The notes beneath the pieces were generated by a model. It saw nothing but the letters and a program-made list of their open reading frames with translations. It had not been told where the DNA came from and did no database searches. Position numbers and translations under genes: made by a program. Of a DNA stretch of 64,000 bases, positions 44,849 to 58,043 are shown piece by piece. Position 1 is the first letter of the stretch, and every line of letters starts with the position of its first letter. Source of the DNA: Macrocybe gigantea (taxonomy: Eukaryota; Basidiomycota; Agaricomycetes; Agaricales; Callistosporiaceae); the NCBI GenBank assembly GCA_011319805.1, contig SJRY01000249.1, forward strand, positions 124,001 through 188,000, written 5' to 3'.

Positions 44849-47094
44849 CTAATCAGCGCCAGCAGCTGCTCTGATTAACGTGTCTGCTTCCTTTGATCGT
44901 GGTTTGATGGAACACCCGAAAGGCAACGGATGGCTGTCATCATCACGTTAAGTTAATGTCGATCAAGTGCTGAGCATCATGGAAGGGCCAACCAAATCAA
45001 AGCCGAGTGATATTCCTGGCTCGGCTCAATGATTTTGCCATTCTCGTCGATAGCCTTGGTTATATCGAATGTGGCAAGGATAGAGGCCGCCGCGATCCAC
45101 AAGGATGAGATGGCCATGTGACGGCCCGGACAGAGCCTGACGCAAGAGTTATATACGCAGCTGTGTCGCTGAAAAATATGCGTACCTCCTTCCAAAGCCA
45201 AAAACAGCAGTTGGATCTCGAACTTTCGGATTGAGTTGACCATCTTTGAGGAATCGGTCCGGATTAAAAGTGAATGGATCAGGATACATCCGCCTGAACG
45301 TTGCCTATTGGACGTCATCAAAAAAAAAGGTGAAGAGCGCAACACGGACTCGTCATGCGTCATCGCCCTTTGGACCCACCAAATCAGTAAGATGAACTTC
45401 ATGGCCACGGACGAGATACATACCAAGCATTGCCAACTACCACAGAGTCCTTGGGAAGGTGGTATCCTTTGTAAACGTCGTCGGTCTCCAGGTAATGAGG
45501 TATGGCTGGTCAAACAGATATCAATAACCTCGACTTTCTATGCAGAGCAGGCGCACCAATTGGAGTCACAGGTTGCCATCTAAAACATATGAGACCTAAC
45601 CGCTCGAAACTGAAGTACTGAAAGCCGTACCTTATAACCTCTTTCACTAGAGCTGAGATGTATGGAAGAGAGGCCTCGTCATCGAAGTCTGGTAGATGAT
45701 TAGGAGCTAACACTCTGTCGAGCTCTTCTTGAGCTTTGGCTTGCACCTCGGGGTAGCAGACCATCGCAAGTATGAACGAGTTGAGAGCGGACACGGTTGT
45801 GTCGGAGCCAGCTGCAAAAATATCGATTGACATTGAAGGCTACGTTCGAGGAACGCTTGAACCCACCTGTGTATAGATTGGCCGCGGTTTCTTGGACCAC
45901 ACGAGTTTGATACTCAACGTCCCTGTTTTTATCGATGTTTTCCAAACAATATGATGCAAATGATGGTTCCGCGGTGCCTTTGGCCTGCAGAGGAACTAGA
46001 ATTTCTTGTTAAGTGGAAAATTGAAGGGCATACAAACCATGTTCCTCTGCACCACGGCAAAGGGTGTTTCGACCATCTTGATAGCATGCTCGCGCCAAAT
46101 TCGAGCCTTTCTCTTAAACTCTGCTCCTGGCATCCATTCAGGTACGTACTTCAGGAGAGGGATAGAATCGACGAGGAAGGTGCCCGGAACTGCAGCTTCC
46201 ACCAAACCAAACAATGCTTTCTCCGCCGTCTCGATATACGGATCATCTTCTGGTTGAACGTCAATACCATAACTAATCGACATGATGATTGCCCCAGCCA
46301 TGCTGAATTTTGCGGTGAACGGCGTGAACTCCGTAGGGCGTGCTCGCAGGACTCACTGTCTTAAATGATCCATAAATCTGTCTGGGGAATCTAGGAGGCG
46401 ACGTAACATCGCTCGTGTCACTTTGATTTCGTGAGGTTGGTGACGAGCAGCCGCAGTAGGGTGAAACTCTACATATCCAATACATTAGACGCCATTAGAT
46501 GCAAAGGCACGGCAGATTCACCTTGATGGAAGAGTCGGCGGTGAGCTCTCCAATAATCACCGTATGGCATGAAGGCGAAGAGCCATGTCCACCCCATCCT
46601 AAAAAGACGAGAACTGTCAGCGAACCGTTAGCCAATCCTGTAATGGGTAACTGTACAATTCGTTTATCATAGGGAAGCGCGGTCTAATGAGGTCAGGTCA
46701 AGTTGCGTCGTAAGCATTACGTTTGCATACCTGCTAGAATACAACGATGAACGCTTCTCGAACAGGTCATTGGCTACCTCGTGAGAGTTCACTATGACGA
46801 TGGATTGGCCAACGACATCGATATGAAGAATGTCGGAGTCTAGAGCGCTGTTGTTAGAGTTTTTTCTCGAAGAAGTTAGAAATGCCGCTCACTGTACCGT
46901 TTCCCCCACTCAGCGTAAGTCACCCACTCGAAGTGTTTCGGCATTTCCAATAAATTACCTATGATTGGAAGCTTCTTGGGTCCTGGGGGAAGTGGCAGTT
47001 GACTCCATCGTCTCCTGCGAAGATAGCCCAACGCAAAGAAAGCGGCAGAAAAGACGAGCACGAAGAAAATGGAAGAGGCCATCAAGAGGACCAA
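44849..47094 (-). CDS. Cytochrome P450 (tandem copy 2)
   Basis: Paralogue of the P450 at 42.1-44.3 kb with the same orientation and exon pattern. The N-terminal anchor is ASSIFFVLVFSAAFFALGYL, then SQLPLPPGPKKLPIIGNLLE. The I-helix is AGSDTTVSALNSF, the K-helix KEVIRY, and the heme loop RLCPGRHMAISSLW. The final exon encodes FGCSIKPRSKEADTLIRAAA and ends at 44849. The helix region SISYGIDVQPEDDPYIETAE closely matches SIAYGIKVLPKDDPYIQTAE of copy 1, so the pair arose by tandem duplication. The start could also be Met-5. Confidence 0.88.
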
Positions 47095-47622
47095 TTTGAA
47101 GTGCTCCAGCAGCTATCTTATATGCATTTCTGGGCGCCTTATGTACACGCACGGGTCGTGTTTGCTGCTGACAGCTGATGTATAGATTTGTAGTTCCTTC
47201 CGTGCGAAAGAGGTGATACCCTCACAATACGTAAAACAGCGCTAGCTTTGAGTGTATCACGATGATTTCTCCATTTTCCGCTCTTCTGCCAATGAGACTG
47301 CGGTGGCGACCCATAGCGGGTGACTATCCTTACAAAGTTCAGCGTTTCTACCTATCGCCATATAGTGCGAGTATGAGCATGAAGGCTTTTATCACAGAAC
47401 ACGGGCATTTACTCACAAGGCACAACCCTTTGCCCGAGCTTTAGATAGTTCAGCATGAATGCATTCGATCCTTCCCTGTGTGAAGGAAAGTGTCAACGGA
47501 TGGCTATCTGGCGGATATAGCTTATAGCCAAGGCACTCAAAATGATCCTGCATAGTCCTGTTATCATTGGGGAACAATTAAATTACATAGGCAGGGCTGA
47601 CGACATACGGAAAACAGTGGCG
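47095..47622. other. Intergenic
   Basis: About 0.53 kb between P450 copy 2 and the kinase stop. Nothing was recognised. Confidence 0.5.
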
Positions 47623-49987
47623 TTACTCGGTACTCATTGACAAGATGTCATCAAGAACATCAGGGGATATGTTGTTCCATGGATAATCTGACGAGGATTG
47701 CCAGAAGTTCGGAGGTGAGTGATAGTCCTCCATCGTCGGCCTAGAATCTCGAGGAAGTGTCATAGAAAGCGTATCTCGAATCTCGTCTATTGAGGGGCGT
47801 TCTTCGGGGGACTGGGCCCAAGCTTCTGTCATCAAGTCCCATATATCGGTCGTCAAGCCCCACAATGTCCAAGGTGGGCTGTGGGGCAGTGGCTGTGCTG
47901 GGCGATGGCCGGCTCTCACTTTCAGAAGAACCGCAGTATCTCGTCTACACTCGCTAAATGGAATAGTGCCTGTAAAGATCTTGGGATGGCGATGGGAATA
48001 CAAGACTATCGGTGATGCGGCACCAGCGGCTCACCTCGTAACAAACACAGGCCCAAGCGTAGACATCACTAGCTTTGCTATTCGCCGCATTCTGGTCGTC
48101 GTCCGAATCGAAAAGCTCGGGTGCTTGCCATCTTGCGGATCCTCCCCGAGACACAGCCGACGAGACAGAAGTCCATTTGAGAACGGAATGTTCAGTTATT
48201 GAGGATAACCCGAAATCAGCCAAGTGCGCTCTTCCCGACCTTGAGACTAGTATGTTGGCCTGGATCGTTCAAAACCTCAAGAAATGCGCGAGGAAATGAA
48301 ATGCAATGGACTCACGCCTTTGAGATCGCCATGTACAATCCCTTGCGAATGCAGATACGAGGTTCCAGCGGCGACGTCGGCAGCCTTGAACAAGTAATAC
48401 GATACTATCAGCCGCTTGACTATTCAAATAGGTTTCGGTTACGCACTAGCAACTGGCGATTGACATCTGGCTGAGCCTCTAGGTACATGGTCAGATTGCC
48501 TCCATCCATCCACGGTGATACGAGGCATGGTCTTGCGCCAACCTGGTAAAGCCCATAGACAGGTAGGAGATTTGGATGACGCAGCTGCGTCCACAGTATG
48601 GCCTCATGCCAGAATAACTGTATTTAATGTTAATCGTCGAACGGGACAAAGAAGCGTGTGTACTGGCCTTCATCAACTCTTCCGTCTGTCCTACCTGGTA
48701 AATGCGGATGAACTTCAAGGCCAAGCATTGCCCACCCAGGGAGCCCTTGTGTATGTCCGCAAACCCACCCTGCACGACCGGGCCATCTTTTTCGAGCTGA
48801 ATGTCTGCGTTATCCAACAGAAAGCAATCCGGGTAGTGCCCCGAACGTTTTGACAATCTTTGCATAGCGACTACGATGTCGCGCCGCAATTCTGGCTCCA
48901 AGTGAGCATGGGTAAGAATCTGGATGGAGCAGATTATCAATGATGCTCGGCGTTGCAACAAGAGGAGCATACCGCTTGGCACAAGTTCAAAAGATCCCTT
49001 GCTCGATCATTGCAATGCAGAAACCTCTTGTATTCTGTTTTATTACTGAAAACGCGCCTCAATCGCGACGCCATGGCAGTGACAATGTCTTCGTTCTGAA
49101 GAATAGCCTCAGATTTCGAGGAAGTAAAAGTGTGCCACTCTGCATCAACTTGCGGGGCACTGACTGTTCTGAACCAAGAAGGTAAGGAAGATTCCACAGA
49201 CATATCTACGGTGTTGCGTCTTTGGCCTGCTTTCGAGGCGACTTGTGAGTTCAGTGTTATCTAGGACCTTTCTTCAACGACTTAATGGCCACTAAGGAGA
49301 CCAGCTCACCTGGCATTCTGTGACAATTCGATCCAGCGACTTGACACAATTATCCAGAAACGTGGCATTTCGGGCGCCGTCAAAGTACATTTCCAACTTC
49401 CCATATCGTTTGGCATTCAACATGCCGAATGTTATTCTATCCAATTCCCTGATGTGATTTAGCCGTGGCCGACACCTGAAAAATGCCATTAAATCGACAT
49501 ACTTTGCCAGTTTTGAATCATATCCTGAACAATTGGTAGGATGCTCGGTTCCATCCCCTTGACGTCGAGCAGGCGCGAATGGAGGCCTGCTATACTCTGT
49601 ATTCGATCGCTCAATGGTTGAGCACCGTCGTCAATTGCGCATGTGTCCTGCCAAATTCAACAGGGCGACGTCAGAAAATGTAGGTAATCCGGGCTGCTCC
49701 TCACGCACTTTGTACCTCTTGATGATCACAAGCAGACAATCGATTCTATCGTTCAGAGTGGAATCCCAAAACTTTACGACGATCGCTTTCAATTCTTCCA
49801 ATGAGACTTCAAGCGCATCCAGCGCCCGAAGAAACAAAGTGGTAACAGGTACGGGTGTCTTGTGCCCGTCTGTTGAACTCGACCCGACATGACTGGTTCC
49901 AGGAAGGTTGTTATCATCATATCTCTGACCAGGATCCCGCAAAGTATGAAGCTGTGGCATGTGGTGCTGGGTTGGGGCAAGAGCCAT
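47623..49987 (-). CDS. TKL-type protein kinase
   Basis: Agaricomycete kinase of the tyrosine-kinase-like group. The N-terminal half (about residues 30-250) is a helical region with ALDALEVSLEELKAIVVKFW and GKLEMYFDGARNATFLD. The kinase domain shows VVQGGFADIHKGSLGG (Gly loop), LALKFIRIY (ATP Lys), LHSQGIVHGDLKGANI (catalytic loop with the HGDLK form common in this group), LADFGLSSI (DFG), ARWQAPELF (APE-like) and SDVYAWACVCYEIFTG. The C-terminus WAQSPEERPSIDEI is the usual end of the fold. At least eight short introns were inferred. The start is uncertain: Met at 49987 is used, but an exon up to 50148 could extend it. Confidence 0.72.
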
Positions 49988-50148
49988 CGCATAGCATTCG
50001 AAGTGATGGTGTGGAGGCGAAAAGTGCAGCGTGTTGCGTTTGTGTGGAAATTGTTCGGGCAGTGCAACCTACCGACCGTTTGCCCAAAAGGAAAACCATT
50101 GAAACCGCCATTGAAAATCTTCCCATAGCCGTGACCTGAATAAATCAA

Positions 50149-51330
50149 TGTTCATACATTCAACGCCCGCCAAAACCCAAGTTCAAAGAGAAGTTTCGCT
50201 ATGCAGTCAAGTCGGTGTGCGCATGGCGAGCATACTGTTGGCGGTCACGTGCATCCCCCATCTCAGGCTGGCAGTTTCACGGGCTCAGATTAAGCAGTTT
50301 CGTATCCCTTGAATTGACCGGGTGCTCAGGATGCTCGCAATTTCGCAGAGATCTCAAAATAACGTTCCTCTTTAGAAAAATGTCATTTGCACCAATAGTC
50401 GCAAGGTTTTGCATGCTTCACCTACTGAGTAAGGCGGACCTACGAGCTCAAGCAATGGTAAGGATAGCAGTGCAAGAGACATGTTTCTTGTTTATCTTCC
50501 AATGCAAAACATGACCCCAATCTGACCTTTCTTTCATTGAGATTCCTTATCGTCTCGGTCCTGTTCAAGGTCCCATTAGGCAGCCCGAACGCCGAATACC
50601 AAGTTGATACCGCCGAGTCATATTGATCGAATGTCAACAAAATAGATTTCGTGCTCTGTTTCTGGACAGCCGGTAAGAATGAAATTTGTTGCAATTCACA
50701 TTAAGAAAATGGACTGAGAAGCGTTAACGAACATGCGAACCGTAATCTCATTGCTTTCAAGGATGCTTTGTTCTCCAATGCTGCCGGATGCACTGGGTCA
50801 GTCCCGCAGCCTGTCTGCTCCTCCCATGAGCGTCTGGCTGACAATTATTTATAGTTCATCATTGGGCGCCTGGAGACTACCATTCCTCACCGCAATCCGA
50901 CTCGGGTCTCGGTCGACATTCCTGCGAATACGCGTTCAGTCGTTCCTGAAGGTGACTCATTGGTTCTCAACGTGCGCAGTAGCTCACGAAAAAAGCCGAG
51001 AGACTTTAAATAACCCATTCCCCCCTGTCGTAGATGTTCTATGGTCTCGGCATGACAATTTATGGTCAAGGTTGCATTTCATGTCCCCGATATGAGACCG
51101 TGCCGACGACAAAGGTCGAAATATCCACGAAATGCAAGTCGATGCTTCCTATAGAATTGTACAAGACGGGCGGATTAGTATCACCATTGACAAGACTTGT
51201 TGAACTCGGGATGATATAGATCGACAACGCCTATCGTTCTTCCGAATCTTTGATGCCGAGAGCACTTGGTTGGCCATAAATTTGGAAGACATACAATTCT
51301 TTCTGCTCCGTATTTCAACCCTTATCTGCC
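50149..51330 (-). other. Unresolved region, possible small gene on the minus strand
   Basis: Minus-strand segments with coding-like composition occur in different frames (GSIDLHFVDISTFVVGTVSY, SILESNEITVRMFVNASQSI, FDQYDSAVSTWYSAFGLPNG) with possible introns between them. I could not assemble a chain or assign a family. It could be a small multi-exon gene or the remains of one. Confidence 0.25.
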
Positions 51331-52638
51331 ATGGCTAATTCGACCATTGAAACACTAGCTGAATTCAATCTTTACACAGTCGGACAGTTCCACGGCGTCA
51401 TTCTCCAGTGTCTCCTGACGGGTACGTGTTACGCATTGCAAAGACATTGTCTACGAACTGAAAGGTATCTTGAAGCCATCTATACCTGCGTCATTGCCGT
51501 GCTGGTATATGTAACATGTATGTATGCGATTCCTCGGACTATTTCACGCAAGGCGTTACTGATGGTCCTTCCAGATAAGCGATCCGAGAATCGCAAGATA
51601 GTCCTAGTGTCGATAAATATCATCCAGTGGGGCTTCGTGTTCCTCCGCTTCGTGTATAGCTGCCATCGGCTGTGCAAGAGCTTTGCCATGGACTCTTTGC
51701 AGGCAATTCAGACTGACTATATCAACCCTCCGGTGGCGGATATTATCGTACTCGACACTGTCACCTTCATAACAATGTCTCTCGCAGATTCCATGATTGT
51801 GAGCACCTCGCGGTTGTCCCTTTCCATATGCAGACAAAAGTGCTGATAAACTGAACAAGGTCTGGAGGGCGTGGAACATGTGGAACCGAAGCCCGTTCTT
51901 TCTATTTCCCTTCGCACTGACCGGTCTCACCGGACTTGGTGAGCTTTCTTGCATGCCTCCTGTACACAAAGATTGAGATTGACGGCTAAGCCGTCCAGCA
52001 TTGTTTTGCTATGACTTATACCTTGACCTTGCTGCCGCTCGTTTACCTCCCGGTCCGGAAAGAGCACGGGTTAGCAGTCTTGATAGGACTATATGCAGAA
52101 TAGGACTTCCCCTGTCTGCTGGAGTCTCATTCATCGCATCCATGCTCATCATTGCCCGAATATACATGCTCACCAGGCACCAAGGCATTCACAAGTACCG
52201 AACTATCATCGAGCAAATCATTCAATCGGCTTTGCTGTATTCTGTTTCTCTGCTGCTGGCCGAAGTGTCGGAAGCATTGGAATCCGCCGTCTACAGCAGC
52301 ATAATGAATGCAATCATAAATGTCACTACAGTAAGGATGGATGTATGCGTATATTTCATCGTCGGGGCTAACGCTGGGGTTTTCAGGGTCTTGCACCAGC
52401 TTTACTGGTCGCGAGGATCCAGTTTGGGTCTTCTAATCCTGACAAGACATGGGCAATGCCAATCTCCGCGATGTGGAGCGGACATGATGTCCTTGATCAA
52501 ATTGATGATGGAGATGATGCAGGAAAGCCAACACAAAATTCGGACGCGATCCCAGGATCAAACACGCTGCCAATCGATTCACCGCATGGTTCAGAAAAAC
52601 GAGCATCTAGAACGACAAATCACCGCATTTCATTATAA
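51331..52638 (+). CDS. Multi-TM membrane protein of an Agaricomycete family
   Basis: Predicted seven-TM-like protein; function unknown. Segments in order: an N-terminal helix (TVGQFHGVILQCLLTG), YLEAIYTCVIAVLVYV, NIIQWGFVFLRFVYSCHRL with DYINPPVADIIVLDTVTFIT, FFLFPFALTGLTGL, GLPLSAGVSFIASMLIIARI, and IIQSALLYSVSLLLAEVSEA. The last helix is GLAPALLVARIQFGSS, reached through an intron that ends at 52390. The cytosolic tail has PISAMWSGHDVLDQIDDGDD and ends RTTNHRISL at 52638. Introns are inferred around 51510-51570, 51799-51856 and 51940-52000. A broken relative lies at 55.4-57.3 kb on the other strand. Confidence 0.72.
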
Positions 52639-53060
52639 CTCGCTAAGACTGGAAGGTATAGATCTTAGAGCTAAATGTACTCTTCTTGTAATTAACTTAC
52701 CTTGGTCAACTGATATCGACCCTCGACAATTATACGGGAGAGATTTGAACAGGATAGATAAAGACGGCTGTGGCATGTGCACCAGCACCTTTAGGGCAGC
52801 CGATGCCTTCAAAGAGATTTTCGCTATCACCAAGAGCTTCCGTATAATTTACCGAGGCAAGGGAGGCATACACTTCTTCCGAGGGTATTCCAGGAGGATT
52901 TTCGAACGACGGGGGGAACGTATGATTGTGGCTTGGCAAATCCGCGTGGGAGTGGCAACACAAGGTCATACAAATGATGTAATCACCCAGATTAGATATA
53001 ATCTGCCACATATGAACCCGAGAGCAACCGTAACCTGTTCGTGACGACAAACCACATATA
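52639..53060. other. Intergenic, upstream of PGI
   Basis: About 0.42 kb that should contain the promoter of glucose-6-phosphate isomerase. No clear TATA box was noted. Confidence 0.4.
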
Positions 53061-55121
<2,061 letters not shown>

Positions 55122-55330
55122 ACACTGTTACCCTTTGCATCCGGCACGATTGTCCCTTCTTATTCATCCTCCGTTGCGCGACAATACCCTGAACAGGCTC
55201 GTGACTATGGATGGACCGGAAATAAACCTCCTAGAAGCAGAAAAAAACGGAATGTAGAATGGATAGAGAATTGTCGCTGAAAGTTTGCACATGTACTATT
55301 ATCGTTGATTATTAGATGGCTATTTCTTTA
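55122..55330. other. PGI 3' region
   Basis: 3' flank of PGI running towards the tail of the minus-strand pseudogene. No separate feature was seen. Confidence 0.4.
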
Positions 55331-56067
55331 TTTATTTGTTTCCCGCGGGGTAGGGATGCGGGTCCCACACGACGACTAGCACTATTTGTTCGATGTTCCG
55401 CATGTTCTGAATTGTCATGATCGGCCCACATCGCAGACATTGGCAGCATCTAAGTGCTATCTGGACTGGCGCTTCCCAGTTGAGTTCTTGCGACGAGGAA
55501 AGCCGGCGCAAGGCCCTGCAAAATTGAATATGAGCAGAGCGCAGAATGTAATTTCAAGCTTGTCCTTGCCGTCATGACAGCTATGATTCCGTCCGTGATG
55601 CCGCTGAAAACGTCCAGTTGCGTCGCCTGTGCTACCTCCGCCACGGGCATGGACGCGGAGTACAGAAACGCCGATCGGATTATTTTTTACGGTGCCTTGC
55701 AACCGAGCGAGCGTGTATATCCTGGCAATGAATGAGACAGCGGCGGTGACGGGCAACTCGATCTTGCACATAAGTTGTCGAAATAGCTTATTCGTCCTTT
55801 TCTGGAGCCTTCCAAGACATATACATCGACGATGAACAGAGAGGCAATTAATGACACATTGACGGCAACCAGTAGACCAATCTCCGGTCGACCAAAAGCG
55901 ACCACATCCAACCTAGGAATAAGCCGTGGACATCGCCGAGGAGGTTACATCGTTTCCACAAGAGGAGGCCTTACATAGCCAGTCAAGATTGCATCAACAG
56001 AGCGGCTGTTGGTGTGTCTGTGCTTGTGAACAACGTGGTCAACAAGTTTAGGCATCCATCGACAAAC

Positions 56068-56076
56068 ATAGAAACA
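56068..56076. repeat. Target site duplication, left
   Basis: AGAAACAGC directly abuts the left terminal inverted repeat; the same 9 bp abuts the right one at 57127-57135. Confidence 0.85.
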
Positions 56077-56139
56077 GCACTGAACGCTATTCACCCAGCA
56101 CTTTTGTCAATCACGTGATGTTCAGCGCTTTCCTTGTGC
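56077..56139 (+). repeat. Left terminal inverted repeat
   Basis: Begins ACTGAACGCTATTCACCCAG and ends TTGTGCCT. It matches the reverse complement of 57064-57126 at 60 of 63 positions. Confidence 0.9.
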
Positions 56140-56469
56140 CTCGATTTTCGTCAAATCAACGGCAAAGCCTTTCTGCCAGCGACGACCGAGGCGCAAACTC
56201 AGTATGATATCATGCTGCACAGGTGCGGTGCGAGATTACAAGTCCTTAGCCTACAGTAAGTGCTCGTTTCTTTCATTGTTTCTGAATCTGACATGAGGGC
56301 TGCCACTTGATAGTCCATTGTATTCCGCATCCACCTCCATGGCAATGTGATCTCCTCTTGCTGCCCAGGTATTGTCGCATACTTGACCTGTCTGTTCAAA
56401 ATGATGGATAATGCAGTCAAGCTATGAAAGGTAAGCTTGGGTCATACTTATTATTCAAGTCAATCAATC

Positions 56470-56916
56470 TTACCTCTTCTTCAACACTCTCACTTGCATA
56501 CCAGGTGATGAACCCTGAAAAGAGACACCATTCTGTGTCTCCCCATCTGAGGAATCCGTCGTTAGATCAACAACCCCAGGAGCAGTGCCAGCATTCAGTC
56601 GTTTTTGGTGCTCTGGTAAGTTATCTTGCCATCCCCCGCCTCCTCTCAGCATGTGCAGATCACCTGAAAAGATGCTGTCATCTCCATTACTGATGCCTCC
56701 AGCCTCATGTGGCTCAATGTACACATTTTCGGCAATTTCAGCTGCATTTCTGTCAGCCACAAGTGTCTTCCACCAGCTCAGGATGTATATAAATAGGTTT
56801 TGTGTGCCATCGAATGAATGCAGTTGAAGGATGCCCAACAGCATGTATGAGGTGCTTGCACAGGTGTTGACATCTGAGATATCCATCTTTAGATGTGTTC
56901 TGGCCTTCAGCTTCAC
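56470..56916 (-). CDS. ORF inside the Mutator-like element
   Basis: 148 codons, starting MKLKARTHLKMDISDVN and ending GMQVRVLKKR. A short hydrophobic patch (LFIYILSWWKTLVA) and an acidic stretch (GVVDLTTDSSDGE) that looks like a SUMO-interacting motif are visible. No transposase DDE motif or zinc finger was recognised. It may be a captured fragment or a remnant of the original element gene. Confidence 0.4.
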   Translation of the reverse strand: MKLKARTHLKMDISDVNTCASTSYMLLGILQLHSFDGTQNLFIYILSWWKTLVADRNAAEIAENVYIEPHEAGGISNGDDSIFSGDLHMLRGGGGWQDNLPEHQKRLNAGTAPGVVDLTTDSSDGETQNGVSFQGSSPGMQVRVLKKR

Positions 56917-57063
56917 TTGATGTGCAAGACAATCTGGTTTATTCTACTCTATGCATGTTGTTTGTCCCTGCACAATTTTCTTTTGTCATATTATCATCAC
57001 CCTCGTCTTCCTCATTTTTCTCATCCATTAACTGAGATGGCAAGGGACTGGCAAGCCTTCAGC

Positions 57064-57126
57064 AGGCACACGGAAAGTGCTGAACATCACGTGATTGACA
57101 AAAGTGCTGGGTGAATAGCATTCAGT
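57064..57126 (-). repeat. Right terminal inverted repeat
   Basis: Reverse complement of the left TIR with three substitutions; ends next to AGAAACAGC at 57127-57135. Confidence 0.9.
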
Positions 57127-57135
57127 AGAAACAGC
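57127..57135. repeat. Target site duplication, right
   Basis: AGAAACAGC, identical to 56068-56076. Confidence 0.85.
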
Positions 57136-57330
57136 TCACTTTTGCAGAGATCATACAATGCACAGATGAACAGATGCTCTTACCATGGTGCAGAATGGGT
57201 ATAGTGGCAAACAGCATTGTGTACCACTCCTCACAGGTACGTCTGTTCAGTTCTGATCTTGAGCTGATCTCGGACATGCACACGCAGTCCAAAATTGAGT
57301 TATATTCAAGTTGATACCCCCTTTAATTTC

Positions 57331-57508
57331 TTTGGTGATTAGGATTCAGAAAGCTGACTCGGGTTTACCCTATATCTGCAAGGAATCTTTGATCTAGTGA
57401 TCAGTTCATTTCCCACCAGTTCATTCACTATTGATGCTAGAATGGTAATGTGAAGAGTGAAGATGTGGTTTCTGTCCTGGAATCCAAAAAGCTTGCCATG
57501 GTCTGCTT
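57331..57508. other. Short spacer before the retrotransposon
   Basis: Between the multi-TM pseudogene and the left LTR. A minus-strand reading (FGFQDRNHIFTLHITILASI) may be part of the same broken gene, but the match is not secure. It ends in TGCTT, the left copy of the retrotransposon target duplication (57504-57508). Confidence 0.35.
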
Positions 57509-57816
57509 TGTTGAAAATGTGGCAGCAACCCTGTGCCCTACCATTTTCCCTTTGCCCTAATTTTCTTGGCTTCACAGCGCAGCCTGTATGCTCAGTCATA
57601 CCCTGCGCTATTATCACTAGGATTAGTGAGCGCACCCTCAACCCTGATGGTCTGTGTGCCACTTAGATATGTATAAATATGTCCTATGTAGTATGCCAAT
57701 TCTATAATGAGTTTCACTCAACCAAGCCTACGCAGTAAGACCAACCTCCAACAATCCACTAACGTAAGTAGTCCGTTCTAGCTCAAGAGCTTCCTAGCTT
57801 GGGTCCAGTTTCAACA
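57509..57816 (+). repeat. Left LTR
   Basis: Begins TGTTGAAAATGTGG and ends GTCCAGTTTCAACA, giving the short inverted ends TGTTGAAA/TTTCAACA. It carries a TATA-like TATAAATA at 57672-57679. Confidence 0.93.
57672..57679 (+). promoter_or_regulatory. TATA-like box in the left LTR
   Basis: TATAAATA in the middle of the LTR, where the U3 promoter of a retrotransposon is expected. The right LTR has the same box at 63144-63151. Confidence 0.5.
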
Positions 57817-57817
57817 G

Positions 57818-57829
57818 GTTATGGGCCCC
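57818..57829 (+). other. Primer-binding site (initiator-tRNA anticodon type)
   Basis: GTTATGGGCCCC follows the left LTR after one base. GGTTATGGGCCC is complementary to an initiator Met tRNA anticodon stem-loop of the GGGC(C/U)CAUAACC type, which fits the half-tRNA priming known for copia elements. Assigned by position and this complementarity. Confidence 0.5.
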
Positions 57830-58043
57830 GGTTCGCGGTCAGCGCAGTAACTTGCAGCAGACTGCTTGAGCCGGAACACGCCCTTAGAGGACTACTTTCG
57901 AGTTGAGCGAAGTGCTTCTGCTCCTCGATCGTTCCTGGCAGCTCTATGCGCCATCCCTCGCTTCGAGAAACATAAGCGACCCTTCGTGGGAAGCCTCTTT
58001 CTCACGATGAAGCTAACGATCTTTCTTTTAGAAATCGATCGAA

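Larger units (their letters stand above)
56077..57126. mobile_element. Mutator-like DNA transposon, 1,050 bp, non-autonomous
   Basis: Bounded by 63-bp terminal inverted repeats with only three mismatches (56077-56139 and 57064-57126) and by a 9-bp target duplication. Long TIRs with 9-bp duplications are typical of Mutator-like elements, so the superfamily is inferred from structure. Each TIR contains the perfect palindrome ATCACGTGAT. The interior has one 148-codon minus-strand ORF but no transposase, so the element would need a partner in trans. It interrupts the multi-TM pseudogene at an exon edge. Confidence 0.85.
55340..57330 (-). pseudogene. Broken multi-TM family gene, interrupted by a DNA transposon
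   Basis: A minus-strand relative of the 51.3-52.6 kb gene. Recognisable pieces are EWYTMLFATIPILHH before a GTAAGA donor (57.2 kb), MPKLVDHVVHKHRHTNSRSV then VRPPLVETM (about 55.95-56.05 kb, compare INPPVADII), NVSLIASLFIVDVYVLEGS, ARIYTLARLQGT and GLAPAFLVARTQLGSASPDS. After the last, TAG stands where the paralogue has TGG (KTWAMPISAMW), and MLPMSAMWADHD continues beyond it. A 1,050-bp element sits at 56077-57126, 10 bp or less inside an exon. The copy is clearly dead. Confidence 0.75.
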
